From: Excoecaria cochinchinensis
Lineage: Eukaryota > Streptophyta > Magnoliopsida > Malpighiales > Euphorbiaceae
Direction: 5' to 3'
Assembly: GCA_947683425.1 (NCBI GenBank)
Contig: CANTUQ010000020.1
Location: forward strand, 3,508,001 to 3,572,000
DNA length: 64,000 bases
A model generated the notes under the pieces. That model saw only the letters and a list, made by a program, of their open reading frames with translations, was not told where the DNA came from and searched no databases. This document shows positions 49,835-61,977 of the stretch, in pieces. The translations under genes and the position numbers were made by a program. Position 1 is the first letter of the stretch. Each line of letters opens with the position of its first letter.

Positions 49835-52083
49835 TGTAAGCACCGTGTCCCGGAGCAGTCCAGATCGGAGATTACCCGATGAAGAGATCGATGTCCGTTT
49901 CCGAAAGAGTGGATGAGGTTCGGAGACTTTGGTCCTTTAGATTCACGAGAAATGTGGATTTTTTATTTGCAGTAATGAGAAAAGGAAAATTGGGGGTTTT
50001 GGGCTTGAAAAGAAGTTTCTTCCTCCACCGGCGGCCAGCCCGTCGATCACGGTATGCCCGTCGTTCAATGGAGAGCCCCGACGCCCGTCCGTGATCCTTC
50101 GACGTCCGCCGGTAGAATCTGATTTACTATAGGAAAATGGATTTAACCGACGCCTGTCTGTGGGCTTTAGACGTCCGTCGATTGAATTCTGTTTCCAACA
50201 GGAAAAGGGATTCAACCAATGGCCGTCGGTATGCTTCCGACGGCCGTCGGTAATTCAAAACCTATAAAAACTTGTTTTTCACCCATTTTTGGGGTTAGCT
50301 GGTTAGATGATTTTAGCTACAGTATACCCTAAAAACCCCTTTCTGATTATTTAATTCCACCTTTTTTATCTCATTAAAAATTCCTTTATTTTCATTTTCA
50401 TTATGGATTGGGAGAATTTAACTAATTGAAGGGAGCTAAAATCAATTGGTTTCCCGTCAATATTCATAAATTCCAACATCTGAATATTTTACGATTATCA
50501 AGAAAGACAAATCCAGGTTTCTTTTCTTGATTTTTGCTTATTTCTCGTGAAGCGTGCGGGACTCGAACCATCCGAAAATCCATCCTAAAAGGTAAAATCC
50601 GAGGGTAAATATTCTTGACACATATTTCATTTAGCTCATTTTAATTATTTTGTTTTTTTTCTAGGATTTTTGTGTTGAAAAATTATTCTATTTGAGAAAA
50701 TTTAGTTCTTACTGTTTTTTTGAAGAACAGTAGCGACCGACGGGTTATAAAGCCACCGACGCTCGTCGCTCGTTTGAGCGACGGCGTGTATGGGACGCGT
50801 TACTGCCCGTCGGTCACCCCAGGATATGCCCATCTATAGGATGAACAACGGTATGCAGTCCGTCGGTCGCTTTTAGATACGCCCGTCTGTCATTCGTTAG
50901 AGGCCGTCCCTGGGATCTGTTTGCAATTCTCAAAACCTTTTTCTTCATTTTCTTTCTATTTTTTTATTTCTGTTTCTTTCTAAAGCTTTTCTCTTCTGTC
51001 TTTTATCAATAGATTTATTCTTATTATTCCAATTCAGAATTTTAACCCTTGTTTCCGTTAATATTTATTAATGTTTGTTCTTTTCTTTATATTAACATTA
51101 TTGATTATTTTTGTGAGATTATTTTTATGCCTTTGGGATAATTTGGAGCTTAAGAGGAGTTTTGCCACAGAAGACTCCATTTGGTTTACCTATTCACCCT
51201 TTATTTATCTATCTGTTTGCTATTTATTTATTTATCTATTTATTTGCTTATTTAATAATTTAATCATTTTTTATCGATTATTTCGCGCTCACAATGAATC
51301 ATTTTATTCCGTGTTAAATAAGAATGGATAAATATTTTATAGTAAATAAAATTGGGATTTTCTTTTTTAACTCAAGGATCCAACATCCTAATTTCCATCC
51401 AATAAAAACATCACAATAAAAAAGCTAGTTTCTTTTATAATAAGTACATGTGAGGACCAAAGTCCTCAAAATAAATGGATTCCCCGTTTTATGTATGCAT
51501 CGCACTTCTACAATGGGAGTTGCATTCCGCTCCTAATATTATTGTAATTTATTTTAGAATATTTATTTTTATTTTTGTTTTATTTATTTATTAACGCTTT
51601 TGACGTGAATAAGTGCGCTTTTAATTAAATTGCATCATGTGGAGAGAGAGCGAATTAATAAACTTAAAATCTAACTGTAAAGTTAATCAAGGTAGAAATA
51701 GATGAGAAGTCCCGAACCCAGCTCTGGTCTTTGGGCTCAACGAGGCGAGAGGTCTTTCCGATCACTCATTGGAACCTCTAAGACACCTCTTGTGTCCTTT
51801 TCAAAGGCTTAATCAATGAATCTTAGGCTCCAAGGGAGAGAGGTTCACCCTCCAAGACCCCTTTTGGTTGGCCCAAAATGGATACATGCGTTGTCTTAGG
51901 CTCTCTGAGGCGAAAAAAACTTCCCCAATGTTTTATTGGGTGGCGACTCCATAAAACCTCCTTGTTGCCCAAAATAGACACACTTGTAAATATCTTTACA
52001 AGTTGCCAACGGATCCTCAATTGCCCGATCGCCCTCAAGCGGGCGATCGAAGGGGCGGCCCGCGGGGTCCGATGCCCATCACA
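49835..52083 (+). repeat. 5' LTR of element B (2249 bp)
   Basis: Starts TGTAAGCACCGTG and ends GATGCCCATCACA. It has two CpG-rich blocks with GACGCCCGTC / GACGGCCGTCGG phrases (50030-50250 and 50735-50915), a TATA box at 50263, the GAGGAC-CAAA-GTCCTC hairpin (51452-51467) and an AATAAATGGATTCCCCG block. Short frames such as 49879-50094 recur in the 3' LTR but show no protein similarity. Confidence 0.93.
50263..50270 (+). promoter_or_regulatory. TATA box of the 5' LTR of B
   Basis: TATAAAAA after ATTCAAAACC, directly downstream of the first CpG-rich block. It is conserved at 58384 in the 3' LTR and, as TATAAATA, at 14848 in LTR C. Confidence 0.65.
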
Positions 52084-52084
52084 G

Positions 52085-52102
52085 TGGCGACTCTGCTAGG
52101 GA
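52085..52102 (+). promoter_or_regulatory. Primer binding site of element B
   Basis: TGGCGACTCTGCTAGGGA. Complementary to the tRNA-Arg(ACG) 3' end with two differences, both of the transition type. Confidence 0.78.
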
Positions 52103-52987
52103 CTGGTTCGAGACTTTGATTTGAAAATATCTTGATTAAAATTTACAATTAAGTTTTAGTTTATAAATTCGCTTTCTCTCAAATTTACATTACATCCCAT
52201 TAGAGCCTTAGGTTACGCTAGATTGGTCCCTTCTAAACCTCGGTGCATTCCCGAAGCACAACCCTACGTTCACTCGATGTAGGGAAGTGTTAAGGATAAT
52301 CACTAGCCCAAGCCTCGTATCATTTGGTATATAAAATGGAGACCCAATCGGTCGTTACGCTCATGACGAGCTAGACCCGTTGGCAGGGACCATGCTTGGG
52401 TAGACCTAAAGTAACACCACCCTTGACCAAAGCTCACGTAATGGCCATAGATACTTCCCCTAGGTGATATGAACCATAATATCGTGCCTGTTGTATGGAT
52501 CCTTATGTATTGGATGAGTCCAAATGTCTTGTTTGGTTACCTAGCCAAAGGCTTTCATGCCTCGGTAGGGCCATGTCAATATATTTGGATTACCTAAATA
52601 TGTAATGATCATTATTCATGCGCTTGTGCATTAGTATAGGAGTGTTATGCTGCCGATTTTTTACCGCGCACCATGGGTGTCCATCGGGTTCCCTGTTGAC
52701 CCATGGGCTAATCCTACCTAGGAAAGAGACTATGACCACGTGTGTGGGAGTAATAAGGGTAGAAGGACCTATCTGCTTGCATGTGATTTGTGGGTGTTAC
52801 ACATCACGATCATGCATTTTATTGCGTTCATACATCATTCTGACTCATTGTCTTTGCAGCCATCATAGATCTGCCCAAGTGGACGAGGGGACCAGCGGGA
52901 CGATTGATCCAAAATCCTATGTCTGAGCTGCTAGAATGGGAGAATTTCTCGGAGACTCATTCAGAGACCAGCTGCGCTGTTTCAGAG
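52103..52987 (+). other. Leader of element B with conserved hairpin
   Basis: Homologous to the leaders of A and E. The hairpin CCCTAC..GTAGGG is at 52262-52284. The frame 52618-52926 is not conserved as a protein. Confidence 0.78.
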
Positions 52988-54277
52988 ATGGCTAACACAC
53001 CGAGAGAGAATGATGCCACCAGGGCTTTGATTGCAGAAGAAGTTGGCCGAAGGTTTGAGGAGTTTGAGTATCAAATGATGAACATGATGGTTGCAATAGC
53101 CCAGCACACTGCTCCACAGAACCCGCCTCCTCCTCCTATGAGACAAAATGAATGGGGGGAGGATAGAGAAGAGAGGTAACAAGAGATCTGACCACCGCCT
53201 GTGGATTTAAGGTCTGTAGCATCGAGGGTTCAGAGGAGAAGACCGGTTCAGAGATTAGAAGATGATCGTGGGGATGAAGATTATGAGGATAGCATTGTGT
53301 CAGAAAGGGGAAAAGTGCCCCAGTCAGAAGAAATCATTTGGAAGAAAATGGAAGAGAAATTTGAGGCGATGGCCCGAATGTTAAGTAGGGGTCAAGGAAT
53401 GAATCCTGAAGATAAAGAGCTGAAAGGAGAGGATCCAATCCCATATAACTTCAAGATGCCAGACGTCCCTAAGTTTGATGGCACTACTGACCCAACTGCC
53501 CATGTGAAATAATATTCATTGATTATGAAGGGGACCACTTTAATGAAGAGACAGAAGGTGGAGTACTTTTGTTTAAGCTTGGTTGGCCCGGCCATAGACT
53601 GGTATCACAGCCTTGACCGCAGAAGCAAAGAAGATTGGGATTTACTGACGGAGGAGTTTTTGAGGCAGTACGATTGTAACACGAGGATGGAAGTGACTCT
53701 CAAAGATCTAGAGTTACTACACCAAAAGTCGGATGAGTCATTCCATGAGTATTTGACTCGATGGAGGAACTAAGTAATGGAGATGAGGAGGAGGCCTGAT
53801 ACCTCAGACCAGATCAGGCTGTTTATTAGGAATGCCAGCCCATATCTGAAAGATGGGTTAAAGTTGAAGGGGCTGAAGGACTGGGAATCCCTGAAGGATA
53901 TAGCCATTGAAACTGAGGCTGAACATCTGGATAAAATGGCTAAATTTGCAAACCTGGCCTTGGGCAAAAGTGAAGGAAGCAGTAATGGTAATGGAGGCAA
54001 TACTGGGACAGCAGAGGTTTCAACCACCAAAGCGACTCCTAAACACCTCACCGTCGTAGGCAAGCTATTATCTTGGCACTTCACCTGCCTCATCAAGGAA
54101 AGGAAGTTGCAACCCTTGCCAGTTGGGCCTACCCCAAGTCAGGGAAAGTCGAGGCATCGAACAGACTGGTATTGTGCGTATCACCAGTACACCGGGCATA
54201 GGACGGACTATTGTCACCCTCTGAGATATCGCATTCAAGAATTGGTGCCTAGCCTGAATGAAGAAAGAAAAGATTAG
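52988..54277 (+). pseudogene. Gag of element B, one frame with four stop codons
   Basis: Start at ATG 52988 (MANTPREND, aligning with gag of A and E). Order: coiled coil (EEVGRRFEEFE), proline run, acidic linker, Retrotrans_gag core (about 53450-53775: KMPDVPKFDGTTDPTAHVK, PAIDWYHSLDRR, FHEYLTRWRN), then RNASPYLKDGLK, then one zinc-finger-like module CAYHQYTGHRTDYC (about 54175) of the first type seen in E. Stops at 53177, 53189, 53510 and 53771. The frame is otherwise unbroken for 430 codons. It ends at 54275, before where a second module would be expected. Confidence 0.88.
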
Positions 54278-55710
54278 AGTTGTTATAATGCTTTTCATTT
54301 TCTAAAGTGTATTCCTGAATTATACACTTGTTTATCTTTTCTGCTTTAATAATATGGGCTTTGCTTATATATGCATTTTTATATTTTATTGCATCAAGCA
54401 TGAGTGATAATCATGATTAAGGCATTGGTTTAAAAAAAAAAAGCACTGCTTTGTTCAGTTTCAATAATAGTAATCTTGGTTGCATCCAATTTCACTCCTG
54501 AAGTGAGAGAAAATTTGAGAGAATTAAAATAAATAAAAAAAGTCTTTGCCTGGACATGTGAAGACGTGCGAAAAGTTATTCACGGAATCACCAAGCACGC
54601 CATTCCAAATATCTCAATCATGGACCGATCATGCAGAAACTCAGAAGATTGAAGTCAGAAGGGGCAGAAAAGGCCAAAAGGAGGAATCCATAAGTAGGAA
54701 CGGGACTAAAACTCTTACTAAAGCGCAACGTCCGACTAGATAAACCAATGATGGTCCCAATAGTTAAGAAGAAGTGTGCGTATTTGCGAACTCCTGGATT
54801 TGAGCGAAACTTGCTCAAAGAGAATGTGTTTGGGGCTCAAAAAAAAACAAAAAAACAAAAAAACAAAAAAATAAAAAAATAAAAAAATAAAAAAATAAAA
54901 AACAAAAAAATGGAAAAAATTAGGGGCAAGGAAACACTGTTTGGGGACAAGCTTTGTTCAAATCCCACTGATTCACACATGCTTGTACTTTGCTTGACTT
55001 CCAAAAAGGAACAGAAGAATTACATCGATTTGCAATGGATACGGGTTGCTCGAACTTGAGAATAGACATCATGGAAAGCCGCACCACACAGGGTTCAAGG
55101 ATGGAAGGACAAACAATGACTTAGTCCAGGGAGTTGCTCCAGTAGCACGCAAGTCTTCTCTATATTAGCCCCAAACCAATAGGGCAGGAGAGACTGCTAA
55201 TAAAGGAGATCTTCATCAAGATGGCTTAAAACTACAAAGACGTAGCAGAAAAATTACCTTTTGTACTTTAATGCTGAAGAGTCATCGTCAGAACTCTACA
55301 AGAGTCCCAGGGAGGCAGAAGCAGTATGGCCGATAAGTGTAAAGTTCAAATCTTTAAGGACATCCATGGAAGTCTAGGTTCCAAAAGCTGACTAGGCACA
55401 GCAATAGCAGCATTAGCCAAATATGTGCGGACAAAAACAGGTAAAGAGTTTACTGCCGCAATCGGACCTCTCAGCAAACACTCTACTCAATCATTTAGGA
55501 AAGTAGTCAGAAAACAACCACTAAAGGTTGGAGTTTTAGCCTTTGGGAAAACAAGTCAAAATGCCCTAGACAAATGAGTCAAGTCCAGGCCAATGTAAGA
55601 GGATTCCAAAAAAAAATAAAAAATTGCTCCCCGGGACAGCAGTAACAGACAACAATGAAGATGACTCCAAAGAACCGTTCAATATGGACAGACATAAGAG
55701 GGTCCATGGC
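54278..55710 (+). pseudogene. Scrambled pol remnant of element B
   Basis: After about 200 noncoding bases, the stretch before the reverse transcriptase is at about 54480-54700 (VFAWT-like phrase, then the start of the polymerase). A decayed DLNKA motif is at 54754-54828, an A-rich tract (CAAAAAAA-type units) at 54838-54915, and an inverted copy of the DLNKAC motif at 54941-55003 (minus strand). Integrase traces follow: RIDII-like at about 55059, PQTNR-like at 55170, and integrase C-terminal parts at 55215-55400. RNase H is missing. The pieces match E (27714-29383) one for one. Confidence 0.75.
54754..55003. repeat. Inverted reverse-transcriptase fragments around an A-rich tract (B)
   Basis: Plus arm at 54754-54828. 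Minus arm 55003-54941 reads QWDLNKACPQ on the minus strand. A-rich spacer of about 80 bp made of A-run units of 7-8 bases separated by C or T. Same order as in E. Confidence 0.72.
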
Positions 55711-56888
55711 AAAAGACTTAAAAATCAAAAGAAGAGAATAAATGCCCCGCGGGTCGAAAACCGAAAATAAGGCGGCCTTGCTAAAATTGGGCGCCTCGTC
55801 AGGGTGAAAACCGAAAAAAGGCATCCTGGGCAAAAATTAGAGGCTTGAGAGAAAATATTCAATGAAGAAAACCCGAGAGGGCTGATTGATAATAGGAGTC
55901 GGATGCACCTAAGTTGTTACTCATTGAGATTGAATAAAATTAGCGTTTTTGTATCACATGTCTAGTCGTGATCATTCTTATTGCTATATGGTGCATATAG
56001 ATAGAAATGCGTGCATAAGCTCAGTATAAACATGCAATTAAACAGTTAAGAGAAACCTGTTGCAGACATAAGGACATATGCTGGGGTAATTATCAAGGCA
56101 TTAATAACGATCTTTCGTATGACAAATCCTCCTCCTACCCCTAAAAAAAAATTAAAAAATAAAGCCGCTGGAGTGGGTTGGGTCCATTCTAGGCAAAAGT
56201 TAGGCACAGGGTTATGTGAAAATCCCAAAAGGGACGCATTTTCCGCTAAGAAAAGCTAGTGTGAAAATCCACAAGGGACGCACTACCTTTAAAACAATGA
56301 CTTTTGAAGCCTGGAGCGATAAGGCGACATTACACCGGATAACTTCCCTTTGGTCAGGTGGTACATAATGCAGAACTTGATTCAGAGTCCTGGGGGGCAA
56401 AATCCTCATTTGGCCGGGGGGCAAAATTACACACGGGTCAGTTATCTTTGAAGAGATTTCGAGTCAGAATCCATGAAGCCAAGACAATACTTTTCTAGAT
56501 CCTTAGGGGCATCTGACGATGGGACCAGCCGAACAATGCCCACAGCGAACCTCTTAACACTTGGGATGTGGTCTATCTATTTTTGCATCTCACATGCATC
56601 TGACATGCATATACCTTTTGCATATCCTCCAGCATATCACGTGCATTCAATCCATCATGCATATAGTTGTGTACACATAATTTCGTGCACTAATCATTCA
56701 TTTGTGATTCATGTATATAGTTTTATGTATACATTTCATGCACATTATGCACACACAATCTTTTGTATATGCCTTCGTGCTAATGATATTGCAGGAAAAA
56801 GCAAAACCAAGTGATAGCTTTGGCATCATGAAGTCAAGAAGAAACATGCACAAGTTGAAACCATGCGGTAACTTGTAAAGTCCTTTAT
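55711..56888 (+). other. 3' noncoding region of element B
   Basis: Noncoding. It shares AATGCCCCGCGGGTCGAAAA (55741), GGGCGCCTCGTCAGGGTG (55789) and GCTAGTGTGAAAATCCACAAGGG (56255) with A and E, and a CATGCAT/TATATA-rich stretch (56580-56780) with E. Confidence 0.68.
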
Positions 56889-57417
56889 CACATTCTCTTT
56901 AAGTCCTTTTTCATAGGCATTCTCAGTCTCTTCAGAGCATTCTCTTTAAGTCCTTTTTCAAAGCCATTCTCAGTCTCTTCGGAGCATTCTCTTTAAGTCA
57001 TTTTTCACAGGCATTCTCAGCCTCTTCGGAGCATTGTCTTTAAGTCCTTTTTCACAGGCATTCTCAGTCTCTTCGGAGCATTCTCTTTAAGTCCTTTTTC
57101 ACAAGCATTCTCAGTCTCTTCGGAGCATTCTCTTTCAGTCCTTGTTCAAAAGGCATTTTCAGTCTCTTCGGAGCATTCTCTTTAAGTCCTTGTTCAAAAG
57201 GCATTCTCAGTCTCTTCGGAGCATTCTCTTTAAGTCCTTGTTCAAGAGGCATTCTCAGTCTCATCGGAGCATTCTCTTTAAGTCCTTGTTCAAAAGGCAT
57301 TCTCAGTCTCTTCGGAGCATTCTCTTTAAGACCTTTTTCACAGGCATTCTTAGTCTCTTCGGAGCATTCCCTTTAAAACCCTTTTCACAGGCTTTCTCAG
57401 TCTCTTCGGGACATCAA
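56889..57417 (+). repeat. 47/48 bp tandem repeat array (B)
   Basis: About eleven copies of a unit ATTCTCTTTAAGTCC..CAGTCTCTTCGGAGC. Copies with TTTTTCACAGGC (47 bp) flank a central cluster of four with TTGTTCAAAAGGC (48 bp). Because 48 is divisible by three, open frames arise on both strands (57064-57300 minus, 57142-57459 plus); these are not genes. Confidence 0.92.
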
Positions 57418-57539
57418 ATTATTTTCAAAAGTATTCCAAATCCCTTCAACCTGAAATGATCCGAGAAGTGGGTTCAGCTTAACCTTATCAAAAATAGCCC
57501 AGAAAAGCAAACCTCTTCATTCACATTATGCCAGGGATA

Positions 57540-57840
57540 ATCAGGCCGAGACGAGGCTAACAGATCAACAACACCGAGATTGTAGTCAAAGAGTGCTACA
57601 TCTCACAGTTCACACGGTAGTCAGAGAGTACTATGGACCTTGCAGATCGGATAGGGGTTAGCAGGGGAACTTCACAATCGAAGTTGCAGTTAGAGAACAC
57701 TGCTCTTCACACCGAGGTCGTAGCTAGAGAACGCTACATCTCACCAACACCTTACAGGTCGAGACGAGACCGGTAGGGGCACCGGTATCAATTTCACTCT
57801 TCGCTGATCAAGCTGAGACGAGGTCTACTCGGTAGGGGAT
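57540..57840 (+). repeat. Decayed copies of the E-type 92 bp repeat (B)
   Basis: Phrases GAGACGAGGCTAACAGATCA, TTGTAGTCAAAGAGTGCTACATCTCACA and GTAGTCAGAGAGTACTA match the array of E (32603-33600). About three irregular copies. Confidence 0.7.
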
Positions 57841-57938
57841 GCAGAAGGTAAGGATCGCTTTAGGTACGCAATTCTTCCTTTTGTTTTTCCTCTCTTCTCT
57901 GAATTTTGGCTCATCTAGGCACTTGTGCGCTAGTTTCC

Positions 57939-57955
57939 CCAAAATTGGGGGCAAC
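57939..57955 (+). promoter_or_regulatory. Polypurine tract region before the 3' LTR of B
   Basis: CCAAAATTGGGGGCAAC, identical to element E, directly before TGTAAGCACC. Confidence 0.65.
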
Positions 57956-60203
57956 TGTAAGCACCGTGTCCTGGAGCAATCCAGATCGGAGATTACCCCA
58001 TGAAGAGATCGATGTCCGTTTCCGAAAGAGTGGATGAGGTTCGGAGACTTTGGTCCTCTATATTCACGAGAAATGTGGATTTTTTATTTGCAGTAATGAG
58101 AAAAGGAAAATTGGGGGTTTTGGGCTTGAAAAGAAGTTTCTTCCTCCACCGGCGGCCAGCCCGTCAATCACGGTATACCCGTCGTTCGATGGAGAGCCCC
58201 GACGCCCGTCCGTGGTCCTCCGACGTCCGCCCGTAGAATCTGATTTCCTATAGGAAAATGGATTTAACCGACGCCTGTCTGTGGGCTTCAGATGTCCGTT
58301 GGTTGAATCCTGTTTCCAACAGGAAAAGGGATTCAACCGACGCCCGTTATTATGCTTCCGACGGCCGTCGGTAATTCAAAACCTATAAAAACTTATTTTT
58401 CACCCGTTTTTGGGGTTGGCTGGTTAGATGATTTTAGATACAGTATACCCTAAAAACCCCTTTCTGATTATTTAATTCCACCTTTTTTATCTCATTAAAA
58501 ATTCCTTTATTTTCATTTTCATTATGGATTGGGAGAATTTAACTAATTGAAGGGAGCTAAAATCAATTGGTTTCCCGTCAATATTCATAAATTCCAACAT
58601 CTGAATATTTTACGATTATCAAGAAAGAAAAATCCAGGTTTCTTTTCTTGATTTTTGCTTATTTCTCGTGAAGCGTGCGGGACTCGAACCATCCGAAAAT
58701 CCATCCTAAAAGGTAAAATCCGAGGGTAAATATTCTGGACACATATTTCATTTAGCTCATTTTAATTATTTTATTTTTTTTTAGGATTTTTGTGTTGAAA
58801 AATTATTCTATTTGAGACAATTTGGTTCTTACTATTTTTTTGAAGAACAGTAGCGACCGATGGGTTATAAGGCCACCGACGCTCGTCGCTCGTTTGAGCG
58901 ACGGCGCGTATGGGATGCGTTACTGCCCGTCGGTCACCCCGGGATATGCCCGTCTATCGGATGAACGACGGTATACAGTCCGTCGATTGCTTCTAGAGAC
59001 GCCCGTCTGTCATTCGTTAGAGGCCGTCCCTAGGATCTGTTTGCAATTTTCAAAACCTTTTTCTTTATTTTCTTTCTATTTTTTTATTTTTGTTTCTTTC
59101 TAAATCTTTTCTCTTCTGTCTTTTATTAATAGATTTATTCTTATTATTCCAATTCAGAATTTTAACCCTTGTTTCCGTTAATATTTATTAATGTTTGTTC
59201 TTTTCTTTATATTAACATTATTGATTATTTTTGTGAGATTATTTTTATACCTTTGGGATAATTTGGAGCTTAAGAGGCGTTTTGCCATAGAAGACTCCAT
59301 TTGGTTTACCTCTTCACCCTTTATTTATCTATCTATTTGTTATTTATTTATTTATCTATTTATTTGCTTATTTAATAATTTATTCATTTTTTATCGATTA
59401 TTTCGCGCTCACAATGAATCGTTTTATTCCGCGTTAAATAAGAATGGATAAATATTTTATAGTAAATAAAATTGGGATTTTCTTTTTTAACTCAAGGATC
59501 CAACGTCCTAATTTCCATCCAATAAAAACATCACAATAAAAAAGCTAGTTTGTTTTATAATAAGTACATGTGAGGACCAAAGTCCTCAAAATAAATGGAT
59601 TCCCCGTTTTATGTATGCATAGCACTTCTATAATGGGAGTTGTATTCCCCTCCTAATATTATTATAATTTATTTTAGAATGTTTATTTTTATTTTTGTTT
59701 TATTTATTTATTAACGCTTTTGACATGAATAAGTGCGCTTTTAATTAAATTGCATCGTGCGGAGAGAGAGCGATTTAATAAACTTAAAATCTAACTGTAA
59801 AGTTAATCAAGGTAGAAATAGATGAGAAGTCCCGAACCCAGCTCTGGTCTTTGGGCTCAACGAGGCGAGAGGTCTTTCCGATTACTCATTGGAACCTCCA
59901 AGACACCTCTTGTATCATTTTCAAAGACTTAATCAATGAATCCTAGGCTCCAAGGGAGAGAGGTTCACCCTCCAAGACCCCTTTTGGTTGGCCCAAAATG
60001 GATACATGCATTGTCTTAGGCTCTCTGAGGCGAGAGAAACTTCCCCAATGTTTTATTGGGTGGCGAATCCATGAAACCTCCTTGTTGCCCAAAATAGACA
60101 CACTTGTAAATATCTTTACAAGTTGCCAACGGATCCTCAATAGCTCGATCGCCCTCAAGCGGGCGGTCGAAGGGGCGGCCCGCAGGGTCCGATGCGCGTC
60201 ACA
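57956..60203 (+). repeat. 3' LTR of element B (2248 bp)
   Basis: Starts TGTAAGCACCGTG and ends GATGCGCGTCACA, followed by target duplication CCTAC (60204-60208). It has the same landmarks as the 5' LTR: TATA box 58384, hairpin 59572-59587. Differences from the 5' LTR are scattered single bases. Confidence 0.93.
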
Positions 60204-60208
60204 CCTAC

Positions 60209-60480
60209 CTCGCACTTTGTAAGTCTGGAGCAGACTCGGTGTAGCTCAAGAGAGCAACCCTCGCGTTTTGTAAGTCTGGAGCAGACTTGGCGCATCACCT
60301 ACCTCTCACTTTGTAAGTCTGGAGCAAACTTGACGCACCACCCTCAGCACTTTGTAAGTCTGGAGCAGACTCAGTGCAACCCGGGAAGACAACTGCCTCA
60401 GGTACGTGTTTCTTTCCTTTCTTTTCTGAATTTTGACTCACTTAGGCACCTAGGCTCTAAGCTCCCCAAAATTGGGCAAC
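60209..60480 (+). repeat. Rest of the 92 bp array of A, and its polypurine tract
   Basis: The array of TTTGTAAGTCTGGAGCAGACT units resumes and runs to about 60380. Then comes the conserved 90 bp stretch with CTCAGGTACGTG and the polypurine tract CCCCAAAATTGGGCAAC, ending at 60480. Confidence 0.85.
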
Positions 60481-61832
60481 TGTAGACACCGGATCACGAG
60501 GCGGTCCAAAATCAGAATTACCCAATGATGAAAGCGATACTTGCTAGTAAAGGTGTCAGAAAAATGCTCCCCGTGTCGAAAACCCCCTTTATTTTATTTT
60601 TATTTTTATTTTTATCCTTATTTATATGATCTATGTTTTTATTTCTATTTTTATTTATTTTATCCCTTTTTTATTTTTATTTTTTGGTTTTATTTTAATT
60701 TTTACTTTTTTTATTACTTTTTTCCTTGTGCGGGCCGTTCCCGCTGTGCGCTCGGCGGAGTCTGTGCGCGCGTAAAAGGCTGCACGCGCGGTTGTGCGGC
60801 ACGTGCGGAAAGAAGCTCCGCGCGCGTAGCAGTGCCCGCGGAGGAGGGTGTCCGCCCGCGCGCGTTTTCGCTCCCTCAGAGGGAGCCCCGCGCACGCCGC
60901 AACGCGCTCGCTGCCGAGGCAGCACGCGTTACTAAGGGAACGCCCGCGCAGTTTTCCCTTGGCGCACGCGTTCCCCTCCTCTCCACGCGGGCATGCTTGC
61001 CCAGCCCCTAGACCCGTCATTTTCGCTGGTTCCTGCATTTTTAGCCTGGTTTTCAGTCTGTTTTTTACCAGTTCTTTCACCATTTAATGCTAATTTGGGT
61101 CCACTAAAATAAAAAGATTTCCTGTCCCTTCCTTTTTTTTGGCCAAGACTGAAAATTAAAGGGGACTTCCCTTCATTTTGAGGGGGACGGCAACATTTTT
61201 ACAAAGGGGTTTTTTTGGCTTTTGAGTTTTTTTCTCTAGTTTTTTACTCTCCAGGAAGCATTTTCTTCTAGAAAAATCCTTCAAAAATCCTTAAGTTTTC
61301 TTCTCAAGTTTTAGTCTTTACTACTCTAAAATACTTAATCTTGGGTTTGATTTGAGCAAGAGAAGTTAATTTTCTTAGCTTATTCATCCCACCAAAAATA
61401 TTTTCTTGAACTAATTTATTTAAAACACAGATTTTTATACTTGTTTCGAATATTAGTATCATCAAAATCGATAAGCGGAACGGATTGAGACATCCTATTT
61501 CCGATCTAAAAATTCTGAGGGTAAATATTTTTGGACTCGTTCTCATTTATTTTTTTGTATATTATTTATTGTATTTAAATATTATTTTTGCCATTATTAC
61601 CACATCTATTATTTATTTTTAGCATTTTAATGTGTTAATATCACTATCAATATGTCATTTGTTTGCTTTGATTTTCATGCTCATTTACTGTTATCATTAT
61701 TATTATTATTAGTATCACATTTGCTTCCTTTTTTCATTTGTTTTCCCTTGTACCTTTTAATTAATTTTTAAGATTTTCTTTTGGTTTTATAGCCCCCCCA
61801 ATGCCGTCCATCATTTCCCCTTTCCCTTATTA

Positions 61833-61903
<71 letters not shown>

Positions 61904-61921
61904 ATCATGTTGCTATTACTC

Positions 61922-61977
<56 letters not shown>

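Larger units (their letters stand above)
49835..60203 (+). mobile_element. Element B: Tat-like non-autonomous gypsy retrotransposon, complete ends
   Basis: Length 10,369 bp, with LTRs of 2249 and 2248 bp that look nearly identical, a 5 bp target duplication CCTAC, primer site, gag, scrambled pol, tandem repeats and polypurine tract. Both LTRs are intact and similar while pol is reduced to the same pieces as in E. It therefore probably moved as a pol-less element with enzymes supplied by another element. Confidence 0.93.

Noticed and set aside
57064..57459. Periodic protein-like frames on both strands
   Set aside because: Caused by the 48 bp tandem repeat, which stays open because 48 is a multiple of three.
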